From contig JASMDC010000012.1 in NCBI GenBank assembly GCA_030753015.1, forward strand, positions 1 through 64,000: 64,000 nucleotides of DNA, in the 5' to 3' direction. Positions 56,301 to 64,000 of this stretch are shown here, piece after piece. Each line of letters begins with the position of its first letter. Within the stretch, counting starts at the first letter, position 1. The translations under genes were made by a program, and so were the position numbers. A model generated the notes under the pieces. The model searched no databases. It had not been told where the DNA came from and saw only the letters and a list, made by a program, of their open reading frames with translations. Source of the DNA: Candidatus Undinarchaeales archaeon. Lineage in GTDB: Archaea; SpSt-1190; JASMDC01.

Positions 56301-58926
56301 GGAGGATGCCCTCCAGATGGCCGCGGATATGGATCTCCTCAATAACGGTCCAGGCATTACCTATCTCCTTCCAGGCATTGTCCATGTCACCGCTCGCCGC
56401 AGCACTGTACGACTGGTAGAGATAGTCCTCTGCCACGCTTATGAGGTAGAGCATCTCCTCGATGTCGGCACCCATCATCTCCATCTCGAAAAGACGTTCC
56501 TGTGCTTCCTCGAGCTGGTTGTAGGCGTTCTCGAGCTCGTCCTCGAACGCGAAGCCTTCAGGCTCTCTGGCTCGCTGGAACGCGCGATTTATGAACTTGT
56601 GCACCCTGCGAGCGAAACCCTCGAAGCGGTGCTGGACATCGATGATGTATCCGATATCGCCGGAGCCCTCCGCTTCCGTGAGCTCGTTCTGGATGTTTTG
56701 GAGCTCCTCGAGGAGCCGGGAGAGCTCGATGCGGAACCTGCCCACGTCGGTGCCCTGTTCCTCAAGCTCGTTGAGCGACTCGTCAAAGGCAGTGATTTCA
56801 AGATCGAGATCCATGATGCCGATCGAGGTCTCCAGACGAGCTACGAGCATGTTCGCATTCTCGGCAAGGAAGTCGACCTCTTCGAGCTTGCCCTCGAGGA
56901 TGAGCTGCTGGGCCTCATCGATAAGGAGGCGCAGCTCCTCGATGATCTCCTCTTCGACGGAGAGATCGTAGCCGGCACCCTTGAGCTCCTCGACCTTCTC
57001 AGCGAGACCTTCGATGTATTGCTTACCATCGTCTAGGTCGTGTTGGTAGCGTCGGTGGTCCTTCTTCCGGTCAAGCTGCTCACGGATATCCAGCACTTGA
57101 TCCCAATTGTCTGAGCTGCTACCAGCATCCTTGAGCGCACCGAGCAGGTCCTGCAGGTCACCGAGGTCGACATTCTCGTCCTCGGCCTCTTCGAACTCGT
57201 ACTGAAGGCTCTTGAGGGCGGAATCGAACTGCCGGCTCTCCACCTCGGAAGAAACATCCTCCTCATCGCTACCGAGTTGGGCTCTACCTATGAGTTTCCC
57301 GATCTCACCCACCTTGTGCTTGATCTCCTTACCCGCGTGCTTGAAGGCGTCGATGTCCTTCGCGTCGAGGGCGTAGAACTCAGCGTCCCTTCCTAGCCGC
57401 TGGACAGCCTTGAGGAGGTAGCGCATCTTCTTGTCCTCCCCGAACTCCTTCTCGAAGGACTCGACTTTCTCCTCAAGGGCGAGGATGATGTCCTTGATGT
57501 CCTTGAGCTCCTTGCGAACGTCGTTCTTCTCGGAATCTACCATTTCTTCGATTCGTTCGGCCCGGCGATCCTTGTCAAGGCTGGAGACAATCGCCCACTC
57601 GCTCTGTGAGGCGAGGTCCTGGGCCAGACGTGCCTGACGGAAGCCCTCTACGTACTTCTCTCCCGCCAGTGATTCCTGGGCTCTGGCGAGAGCGGCCTCT
57701 GCCTTGTCGATGAACTCGAGGGCCTTCTTTAGCACACCCTCTTCGATGGTGATGTCGTCCTTGAAATTGGCGACGAGCACGCGCATTTCGCCAATGACAA
57801 CCTCAGCGCGTCCAGCCTCGTCGACGGCCTTCTTGGCGAGCTGGAGCCGCGCGAGCTCCTTCTCAAGAGCACTGATCTTGGAAGCGAGGTCCTTGGCCTT
57901 CTTAGCATACTTCTCCTTGGCATCGCGGACCTGTTTCGCCACCGCGGCCACAGGGTCCTCTCCCTCCACCTTCTGGATGGCGTCCTCGGTAACGTTCTGC
58001 TCCTTGAAGCGCTCCACGAGCTCTTCCGAGAGACCGCTGTCACCAACGACGATGATATTGGTGATGTTGTAGTTACGGACGAAGTCGGCCAGTTCCTTGG
58101 TCTTGCTGGTGTCAGAGATGACGAACACGACCGTGTCCTCGGCGTCCGCGGGCATCTTGAGGATGTCCTCGTAGTTATCCTCGGTGACGATGATACGTGC
58201 GGTGGTGATGCCCTCGATCTCGGTGAGCTTGCTCTTGATATGGCCGAGTATACGGTCGAGGGTCTTGTCGATGGAGGATCCGGCCACCTTTGTCAGTGTG
58301 GGTCCGATGGACTCTATCGCCGATGTAAGGTTCTCGGAGGGGTTGGTTCCCACGAGCACCACATTCGAGACATTGAGGCCGGTGAGGAGCGATGCCGCAT
58401 CGACTGAGAGCGCGTCACAAGGAGTGAGCAGGATAGGGGATTCATACATCCGTGCAAGGGACAACGATGCAGCCAGCTGCTTGTACTCCTCACCCACGGA
58501 GTATATGTTGTCGCATACTAGAACGGCGTTGTCAGTCCCCGTTGAGAACCAGAAGTACATACCGATGCTGGCGGCCGTACCATAGCGCGTCATGTCCCAA
58601 ATGCGCTCGGTCGTGAAGCCAATCTCATTGATTTTTTTCTCGACGTCCTCACTGATGACGGCAGGCCCACCAATTATATAGACCGTCTTGGGATTAAGGT
58701 CCCGCAACGTGGCCTCCACCGCCTCGGAGAGCTCGTTCTCGTCCGTTACGATGACCGGTGCACCGATATGGTTCGCAGCGGCCGCCGCAACGACGGAATC
58801 AGGGTAGTTCACCGTGGTGGTGAGGAACACCGCGTCCACGGTCTCTTCTGCCATGGCCAAGGTGGCCATGAACACGGTTAATATGAGTAAAATGCGCAAT
58901 CCTCTATACATAGCCTTCGCCTCCAA
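53347..58926 (-). CDS. Giant secreted protein: CWB2-like N-terminus, long repetitive coiled-coil, Cys-rich C-terminal repeats
   Basis: 1859 aa; signal peptide; VYIIGGPAVISEDVEKKINEIGFTTERI repeats; recurrent EYDGVD-type repeat units; two CGDxxCNGEExxGNCCKDCGCTGGExC repeats. Confidence 0.9.
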   Translation of the reverse strand: MEAKAMYRGLRILLILTVFMATLAMAEETVDAVFLTTTVNYPDSVVAAAAANHIGAPVIVTDENELSEAVEATLRDLNPKTVYIIGGPAVISEDVEKKINEIGFTTERIWDMTRYGTAASIGMYFWFSTGTDNAVLVCDNIYSVGEEYKQLAASLSLARMYESPILLTPCDALSVDAASLLTGLNVSNVVLVGTNPSENLTSAIESIGPTLTKVAGSSIDKTLDRILGHIKSKLTEIEGITTARIIVTEDNYEDILKMPADAEDTVVFVISDTSKTKELADFVRNYNITNIIVVGDSGLSEELVERFKEQNVTEDAIQKVEGEDPVAAVAKQVRDAKEKYAKKAKDLASKISALEKELARLQLAKKAVDEAGRAEVVIGEMRVLVANFKDDITIEEGVLKKALEFIDKAEAALARAQESLAGEKYVEGFRQARLAQDLASQSEWAIVSSLDKDRRAERIEEMVDSEKNDVRKELKDIKDIILALEEKVESFEKEFGEDKKMRYLLKAVQRLGRDAEFYALDAKDIDAFKHAGKEIKHKVGEIGKLIGRAQLGSDEEDVSSEVESRQFDSALKSLQYEFEEAEDENVDLGDLQDLLGALKDAGSSSDNWDQVLDIREQLDRKKDHRRYQHDLDDGKQYIEGLAEKVEELKGAGYDLSVEEEIIEELRLLIDEAQQLILEGKLEEVDFLAENANMLVARLETSIGIMDLDLEITAFDESLNELEEQGTDVGRFRIELSRLLEELQNIQNELTEAEGSGDIGYIIDVQHRFEGFARRVHKFINRAFQRAREPEGFAFEDELENAYNQLEEAQERLFEMEMMGADIEEMLYLISVAEDYLYQSYSAAASGDMDNAWKEIGNAWTVIEEIHIRGHLEGILRHYQDVSWEVEEMVANGVDIGPALSIFNEIEDLIVEVQDDIEAGKFKSAGKLLGKIEKRFGGLHRALDETRMYFDFLREQEHILYEIEEMRFRAEELPGDVGARLNALLDEIEEGIDKAIKLAMNGQTRAAEKIFRNAMEKMPLVHFFYERTMIDENLYRMFEELDKMAYEGFDVSEMETKLKDVALCFDNAMDEMRNVRNPHEFQRIMGKCHHRMERLHREFESFMQWRHFNDQIEDAYRFLEDIDRRIEDASYSGFKVPDFVEDLRREYEEVLRTIEGLAKQGDFRRAERMFEKLWHLREQIEMSGAFIDIENRLSNIEQRLDEAEYDGVDTKPYRSAINDIREGIEEMRSSGIQSHRLGRALERFHRDIERIEREFESRRWLGGLEDRLRQMEDQLRDDEYNGIRVDDLYEELADLRAELRRVVREIQEMEGGRWDRIIHEFERKINALEQRRAIATIPREFERRFREMEQRLEDMEYDGIDTADARRGLKSLWYELDEFKEKLRTTEQMDRIWREQETFNRRVDEFQNSVFQQLEGQRITQEFQRRFEEIEDQIERMEYDGVDVSRAKSQFRELQNKLASMGSDLAGVRDIWRHFEPFQRELEQFQQSLWMLERLSGLTNELQGFEDEVDRMEYENVPGTEELNRILLDMKARAEEFRGELDGTYDAGRVMERFERDWEGYRFQFWRMQWLLWKSRDLRQMREDVQYHDQAQLKQLELYYEEMRVKALESDGRGWDRLQRDLEQRFNEMSENYWQSNSDGSSGGSSGGIEAYCGDGMCNGEESTGNCCKDCGCTGGEFCDTGSNICKPEDGGSQGGFCGDNECNGEENSGNCCKDCGCTGGEYCEYESNICKPEDDGTDGGSTDGGPSGYKCCQSPDDMDACRVDLDQPCPDKYQDLPDEWVDPNAPANCISPGPGMTDPPWCDMTSGGDPTGGDDHPDCYDAITDATCGELAECQWCEGDSAPHSCFPDDYTCGSGGKV
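53725..53995 (-). repeat. ~135-bp tandem repeat encoding the two Cys-rich units
   Basis: gtcctcgggcttgcag starts at 53725 and 53860; exact shared block ccgccggtgcatccgcagtccttgcagcagttgcc. Confidence 0.85.
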
Positions 58927-59058
58927 GTAACTTGACTTCCTAGTCTAGAACTCATTCGGTATGACATTTATAGGTTTCGTTCTGCTTATGAAGGATATAG
59001 ACAATCTATACACGTCATTATATTTTCAGGAACGAGGTAAGGGGACGAGGTTATCTGT

Positions 59059-60195
59059 ATGGACAAAACGGGACCAAGTGTGGAAGATGTGGTTTCCCAG
59101 CTGAAGGAATACGAGTTCTCCACCTTTCAACTCGGCACGACCTGCTTCCATGACAAGGACAATTTTATCCGGGCGATTACCGAGAGGTTCGGCGCCACCT
59201 TCGCAGAGAAACACCCCGACCTCACAATAGTGCTTGGACCGGGTACAATGGAGATCGTGACCCGCCCACTGTTCGTGTACGGGCGATACCTCAAGACCTC
59301 ACGAGAGATACCACAGACAAGATGGCCCTGTCGCGTATGCAAGGGTGGCGGCTGTCCACGCTGCGATGGTACGGGGAAAATGTATCAGGAGAGCGTCGAG
59401 GAGATCTTGGGCGCTCCCCTTCTGGCAGATACCGGTGGGACGGGGACCCGGCTCCACGGCTGCGGTCGTGAGGACATCGACGCGCGGATGCTCGGTTCTG
59501 GACGGCCATTCGTGATCGAGGTAATCAATCCGCGCTGCCGCACCATCGACCTGCCAGAAATAACGCACGGGAAGGCCGACTACCTGTTCCTCAGGTTCTG
59601 CGAAAAGGGCATATCCAGGATGTTGAAGTCTTGTGCTGCGTTCAAACGTTATAGGGCGCAGGTCACCCTTGAGAACGAGGTCGACGATCTGCATCTCAAG
59701 AGGGTACACGATCTCTGTGGCGTCCGGATCGACCAGCAGACACCTACCCGCGTCCTCCACCGTCGAAAGGACTTGAAGCGCGGCCGAGCGATAGCTAGTA
59801 TAGTCTGTCGTCGCCGTGGGCCTACGGAGCTGGAGCTCGAGCTGGTCGTAGCCTCGGGCTTCTATGTCAAGGAGTTCGTCTCCGGTGACGGAGGGAGGAG
59901 CATACCGTCCCTTGCTGAGACCTTGGACGTCGGGTGTACGTGCTCACGCCTCGATGTATCGGCCGTGTTCGATCCCACGTTACTCGACCTCATCAGAGAG
60001 ACCGGAGAGTCGGGCAGCGATCCTCATGAAGGAGCGCAAAGGATTGGTATGACGCTTTCCTGCGGCTGCAATCCTGAGACCCAGCTGGAGCGCATGTTCC
60101 CTGGTGATGAGCTGCCACCAGTGTTGGATGCGCTCTCATGTGCCGCCACCGCGGACGCATCGCTAGCGCTCACAAGACCTGACGATGACTTTTAA
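59059..60195 (+). CDS. pus10: tRNA pseudouridine synthase Pus10
   Basis: CRVCKGGGCPRCDGTGKMYQESVEEILG; GCGREDIDARMLGSGRPFVIEVINPRCR; EFVSGDGGRSIPSLAETL. Confidence 0.93.
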   Translation: MDKTGPSVEDVVSQLKEYEFSTFQLGTTCFHDKDNFIRAITERFGATFAEKHPDLTIVLGPGTMEIVTRPLFVYGRYLKTSREIPQTRWPCRVCKGGGCPRCDGTGKMYQESVEEILGAPLLADTGGTGTRLHGCGREDIDARMLGSGRPFVIEVINPRCRTIDLPEITHGKADYLFLRFCEKGISRMLKSCAAFKRYRAQVTLENEVDDLHLKRVHDLCGVRIDQQTPTRVLHRRKDLKRGRAIASIVCRRRGPTELELELVVASGFYVKEFVSGDGGRSIPSLAETLDVGCTCSRLDVSAVFDPTLLDLIRETGESGSDPHEGAQRIGMTLSCGCNPETQLERMFPGDELPPVLDALSCAATADASLALTRPDDDF

Positions 60196-60199
60196 TTAG

Positions 60200-61264
60200 A
60201 TGAGAGCTACTGCTCAGTCCATGGATGAGGCTCACGAGTCACTCGAGGACATCCTCAATAAGCGTCGCAAGATGGCAAATCGTCTCCAGGACGCCATAGC
60301 AGGCAGGGAGGACCCAGGGCTCCATCCAGGTGGTACAGCGCCTGATGAGGGGGAAGAACCAGCCCCTCTGGCCACGAGCGACCTTCATCCCCCCTCAGCA
60401 GATCTGTTCTCATCACCATCTCGTACTGCTGGCCCTGCTCCCTTTGACGAGGGCCTTCCGAGCATGAAGCGGGCCCCGAAGGGCGACGACTCCTTCCCTG
60501 AACCGGCAAGCCCTACCAAGGGGGACGATATGTTCCCTGAAGGCTCCGGTCCAGTAAAGGGTGACGATAGTTTCCCGGACGCTCCCGGTCCGACAAAGGG
60601 TGACGACCTTTTCCCCGAGCCTGTCTCGTTACCCGTTGATGACGGATTCCTACCTGAGGCAGAGCCTGATTCGTCAGCTACTGACGACGGATTCCTACCC
60701 GAGGCGAAGGAAGAGCCCGAGCCCATTGAGGACGAATCCGAACCTGAATCCGAGGAGAAAGAACCAGAGCCCCTCCCTGTCCGGGAACCTGAGCTTATAG
60801 AAGATGAGCCCGAGCCCATAGAGGAAGAACCTGGACCTCTTCCAGTCCTCGAGCCCGAGCCCTTGGAGGAAGAACCTGAACGTCTCCCTGTCCTCGAGCC
60901 CGAGCCCGCAGAGGAAGAGCCTGAGCCCATCACTCTACCCTTCCATGACGAGGAAGAGGAACTCGTTGTACCTTCACGTGAGCCTGTTGGACCACCTTCC
61001 GATGAGGAACCGGTTCCCGAGCCAAGTGAGGCACCCCCGCGTGCAGTCCCTCTTGAGGAACCTCCAACTCGCTTCGAGCCTGAGACTATCCCCGAACCTG
61101 TGCACACGGGAGTCTCAGATATGGAGAAGGAGGTCCGTTCATTGAGCGAACAGCTTGACGGTCTCCTACGCGATCGCCAGCGGTTCCCCAACAGCGAGGT
61201 CTTCTACAACGTCCTTAACGAGGCCTCCAACGGACTGAAGGACTCACTTGAGCTGCTACGGTGA
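60200..61264 (+). CDS. Acidic Pro/Glu-rich repetitive protein
   Basis: 354 aa; four KGDDxFPE units and EPEPxEEEP repeats; helical C-terminus. Confidence 0.8.
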   Translation: MRATAQSMDEAHESLEDILNKRRKMANRLQDAIAGREDPGLHPGGTAPDEGEEPAPLATSDLHPPSADLFSSPSRTAGPAPFDEGLPSMKRAPKGDDSFPEPASPTKGDDMFPEGSGPVKGDDSFPDAPGPTKGDDLFPEPVSLPVDDGFLPEAEPDSSATDDGFLPEAKEEPEPIEDESEPESEEKEPEPLPVREPELIEDEPEPIEEEPGPLPVLEPEPLEEEPERLPVLEPEPAEEEPEPITLPFHDEEEELVVPSREPVGPPSDEEPVPEPSEAPPRAVPLEEPPTRFEPETIPEPVHTGVSDMEKEVRSLSEQLDGLLRDRQRFPNSEVFYNVLNEASNGLKDSLELLR

Positions 61265-61280
61265 TTACGAGAGCCCCCGG

Positions 61281-61874
61281 TCACGACTCGCTGAGAACCT
61301 CGTAGAGCTCTCGGTTCAGAACGACACGGTTGACCTTGCCGAGCCGCTCCTTCGCGATGATGCCCTTATTCTCGAGGTTCTTGAGGATACGGTGGGTCTT
61401 GACCTTGTTGAGGTTGGGAAGATGCGATAGCTCATACTGTTGGACCTTTCCTCCGTTCTCAAGGATCGTGTCCACAACCTTCCGCTCGAGAGGATTGAGG
61501 AATTTGAGGATGATACGCGTGTTCTTCTGAAGGACCGTCTCCTGATGGACGATTCGGTCGGCCATGATGTAGTAGACCACCGTCCCGACGAACAACCCGA
61601 TGAACGCGAAGAAGGGAAAGAAGTAGTAGGGGCGGAGTGTGGGCATCGACGCGTACTGTGCCTCCAGCTTGCTCTTGATTTCCTCCTTGGTCATCTGGTC
61701 GATAGCGTCAGGTGTGAGCCGGCCGGCGGCACGCTCCTCGTGCAGGAGGTTGTAGAAGAGACTCACCGATATGACTAGGAGGGCAAAGGAGACGATGAGG
61801 CCGATGCCAAGTACCTTGTTCTTGTTCCCCTCAGTATCCACTCCCTTTAGAAAGGGCGACATGTTTTTAACCAT
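61281..61874 (-). CDS. Membrane-anchored winged-helix protein
   Basis: Two N-terminal TM segments then FLNPLERKVVDTILENGGKVQQYELSHLPNLNKVKTHRILKNLENKGIIAKE. Confidence 0.85.
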   Translation of the reverse strand: MVKNMSPFLKGVDTEGNKNKVLGIGLIVSFALLVISVSLFYNLLHEERAAGRLTPDAIDQMTKEEIKSKLEAQYASMPTLRPYYFFPFFAFIGLFVGTVVYYIMADRIVHQETVLQKNTRIILKFLNPLERKVVDTILENGGKVQQYELSHLPNLNKVKTHRILKNLENKGIIAKERLGKVNRVVLNRELYEVLSES

Positions 61875-61907
61875 TTCTTGGAGGCGGATGCGCCGGCCAA
61901 CGGTTAC

Positions 61908-62168
61908 ATGATTTTGAAACCGTCATCGTTCACGAATCTGATAGTTTCAATAGGTTGTGCACTCGCTCAGTAGGGTTCACCTGAAGCGGCCGCACCAGAG
62001 GTCAAGTATGGTGGTTGTCCGATAGGGAGGGTCAACGACCTGTACGCCGGTGACTGCGAACAGTACGTGGATTCAGACCGGAACGGGTATTGTGATTTAA
62101 GCGAATACGTCATATTGGATATAGGGACGACCGTCGTCCCTTCCTCTGTACAGGTGTGTACTCCATGA
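61908..62168 (+). pseudogene. Small Cys protein (CPIGRVNDLYAGDCEQYVDSDRNGYCDLSE) interrupted by an in-frame TAG
   Basis: MILKPSSFTNLIVSIGCALAQ-[TAG 61971-61973]-GSPEAAAPEVKYGGCPIGRVNDLYAGDCEQYVDSDRNGYCDLSEYVILDIGTTVVPSSVQVCTP*; stop overlaps the next ATG. Confidence 0.65.
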
Positions 62169-62452
62169 AACGGACAGACATCAACTACATCGTCGACCTT
62201 GCCATGGCTGTATTCTTTCTCCTGAGCTTCATCACCGGCCTCATCAAGTTCCCCGCCGTCCTCGTGTACGTACTACAGGTGTACAGTTCCCTTCCCATGT
62301 ACAAAATCAACTGGGTGCACGACTACAGCGGGCTCGCTTTCGGCAGCCTTGGCGTGATCCACATAGTACTGCATTGGGATTGGCTCGTAGCGATGACACG
62401 AGGGAAGCTGGGTACAACGAAGCGCGAGACCAAAGAGCACAGTGATCAATGA
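62165..62452 (+). CDS. DUF4405-like membrane protein
   Basis: IVDLAMAVFFLLSFITGLIKFP...VHDYSGLAFGSLGVIHIVLHWDWLV; conserved His residues. Confidence 0.8.
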   Translation: MKRTDINYIVDLAMAVFFLLSFITGLIKFPAVLVYVLQVYSSLPMYKINWVHDYSGLAFGSLGVIHIVLHWDWLVAMTRGKLGTTKRETKEHSDQ

Positions 62453-62509
62453 ACAGGGCAGGGCGCATCACGAGAAACCTTTTAATATCCGCTGAACCTC
62501 TCAGGCGCC

Positions 62510-63337
62510 ATGGCCCATTGTGCCGAGTGCGGCAAGGACGTCACCATGCCCTACAGGTGCAAGTTCTGCAGCCAGCATTTCTGCGATGACCACCGACTGC
62601 CCGAGAACCACAGCTGCTCGGGATTGGAGGAGTACAAACGCAAACGTCGTGAGGGCCGCACAGATCCTGTAAAGGCCCGAAAAACGAGAGAGGAGCACGA
62701 GTCGCATATCATCTACACACCTTCACGGGTGCGGCATGAGGTCGTGATCGGGCCACCGGATGCCTTCCGTGTGACGAACCGGGCCCTCGTCCCTAAGATC
62801 GTTGGGTTGTGCGTGGCAGTGTACATACTTCAGTTCTATATTCTGGGTCCAGGGTTCACCAAAGCCTTCATGCTCTATCCCATTTATGCGTTCTCGCGAC
62901 CTTGGACACTGGTCACGCACATGCTACTTCACGCGAATATAAGTCATTTATTCTTCAACATGTGGATCCTGTACCTCTTCGGCAACCGCCTGGAACAGGA
63001 CATAGGGAGCGAGACCTTCATCACCATCTTCCTTCTTGCGGGTCTCTCTGGTGGACTGGCCTATGTGGTATTGAACCCGGGTTCACCCATGCCCGCCCTA
63101 GGGGCGAGCGGTGCGATCTATGGTGTGTTCGGCTGTCTTGCGATCCTGCGGCCGAACCTCACGGTGCTCATCCAGTTCCTCATACCCATGCGGCTCATCC
63201 ACGCGGCCTTTCTTTACGCAGCCATCGACCTGATGCAGTTCGGAGCCGCGGACAACGTGGGCCACGCAGCCCATCTGGCAGGTATCTTGGTGGGCTTTGC
63301 GGCAGGTAAGTACCTGCATGACCATGGTGTGCACTGA
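62510..63337 (+). CDS. AN1-type zinc finger fused to rhomboid intramembrane serine protease
   Basis: CAECGKDVTMPYRCKFCSQHFCDDHRLPENHSC; GASGAIYGVFG and HAAHLAGILVG motifs. Confidence 0.94.
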   Translation: MAHCAECGKDVTMPYRCKFCSQHFCDDHRLPENHSCSGLEEYKRKRREGRTDPVKARKTREEHESHIIYTPSRVRHEVVIGPPDAFRVTNRALVPKIVGLCVAVYILQFYILGPGFTKAFMLYPIYAFSRPWTLVTHMLLHANISHLFFNMWILYLFGNRLEQDIGSETFITIFLLAGLSGGLAYVVLNPGSPMPALGASGAIYGVFGCLAILRPNLTVLIQFLIPMRLIHAAFLYAAIDLMQFGAADNVGHAAHLAGILVGFAAGKYLHDHGVH

Positions 63338-63415
63338 ACTGACCGCCCACTGCGTCGTTGGGCGTGGACCCTAAGAAAATCCTACTCTATATAAAGCGAG
63401 AAAACAAAGAGTGTA

Positions 63416-63999
63416 ATGGGCACGATGGCCAAGGACGATGTGGGGAAGGAAACGTCATCTGAAGGGCCAAAGGACGATGCGGCCCGTAAGGATGAGGCTC
63501 CACCTAAGGCAACTGGTAAGAAGAAGAGCTCATCCAAAGACGAGACCCCCCCCTCCAAGAAAGATGGTAGTGAACCCGCGGATGAAGCCCTCGATACGGA
63601 GGGTAAGGGAACAGCTCCGCCACCGGTGACCTGGGGGCAGTGGTTCCATGCCGAGCTCCTCGACTTGGAAAAGACCGTTGCTGCGCTCCTGGTGACCGCC
63701 CTCGTGGTCGTCGCGTTCAATAGCCTCGGCGGTATATCAAAGTCATCTTCCGAAGTGATGATGACGGACCATGTGACGTCTGATTATGTCGCCGAACCGC
63801 CCCCGCCTCCCGAACCGACGGCCGATCTTAGTGTTAAGGGTCGTATGGGACCTGCTCCGACGATGGCTACACAGCGCGAGGGAGGAGGCACGGAGGGCAC
63901 AGCTGACACGGGCTCCGAGACGGCAGGACCCGATCCTATCCTCGACTTGGCCATTGAAGGACGCGAAACAGACCCGGCGCCGGTCAAGGACGAGGACAC
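63416..63999 (+). CDS. Membrane protein with charged N-terminus and one TM, truncated by window end
   Basis: Manually read open frame MGTMAKDDVGKETSSEG...VAALLVTALVVVAFNSLGG...to window edge. Confidence 0.75.
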   Translation, partial: MGTMAKDDVGKETSSEGPKDDAARKDEAPPKATGKKKSSSKDETPPSKKDGSEPADEALDTEGKGTAPPPVTWGQWFHAELLDLEKTVAALLVTALVVVAFNSLGGISKSSSEVMMTDHVTSDYVAEPPPPPEPTADLSVKGRMGPAPTMATQREGGGTEGTADTGSETAGPDPILDLAIEGRETDPAPVKDED

Positions 64000-64000
64000 C

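Noticed and set aside
54508-57036. Plus-strand ORFs of 298 and 326 aa
   Set aside because: Antisense Leu-rich mirror of the coiled-coil (CTC/GAG) codons of the 1859-aa gene.
61971-61973. Firm claim that TAG encodes pyrrolysine
   Set aside because: TAG ends several intact genes here (NimA-like, DMT, ZPR1, rubredoxin), so general amber recoding is unlikely; kept only as a testable option.
1-64000. Assignment to a specific archaeal phylum (e.g. DPANN or Thermoplasmatota)
   Set aside because: Surface-protein style is suggestive, but no rRNA or ribosomal marker in the window allows placement.

Overview
High-GC archaeal chromosome segment. Supporting evidence: a BHB-type intron in tRNA-Trp, Pus10, ZPR1, an AN1-rhomboid fusion, and archaeal-style KorAB and FprA. 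The lineage cannot be fixed from sequence alone. No CRISPR array, rRNA operon or transposon was recognised. Main content: (i) a 3-gene operon (0.8-11.8 kb) led by a 2108-aa secreted protein with an M23-like peptidase domain, seven tandem twin-CX3C repeats and a lytic-transglycosylase-like domain; (ii) a CruF/CrtC-like isoprenoid cluster next to a PEP-synthase-like enzyme; (iii) a PadR regulator diverging from an unlisted 43-aa Cys-rich ORF, with a perfect palindrome between them; (iv) an ABC export operon with one ATPase, one CARDB-like protein, four MacB/FtsX permeases forming two paralogous pairs, and two small paralogous membrane proteins, followed by an ICMT-like gene split by a frameshift; (v) giant coiled-coil secreted proteins, one with CWB2-like repeats; (vi) a dense oxidative-stress/Fe-S/sulfur island (rubrerythrin, SOR, IscU, NifS, DsrE, Fur/PerR, FprA, glutaredoxin, TrxR, ferritin, hemerythrin, KorAB, an unlisted rubredoxin, TusA); (vii) an amber-interrupted small Cys protein gene overlapping a DUF4405-like membrane gene. 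All family names come from motif recognition by eye; no database search was run.
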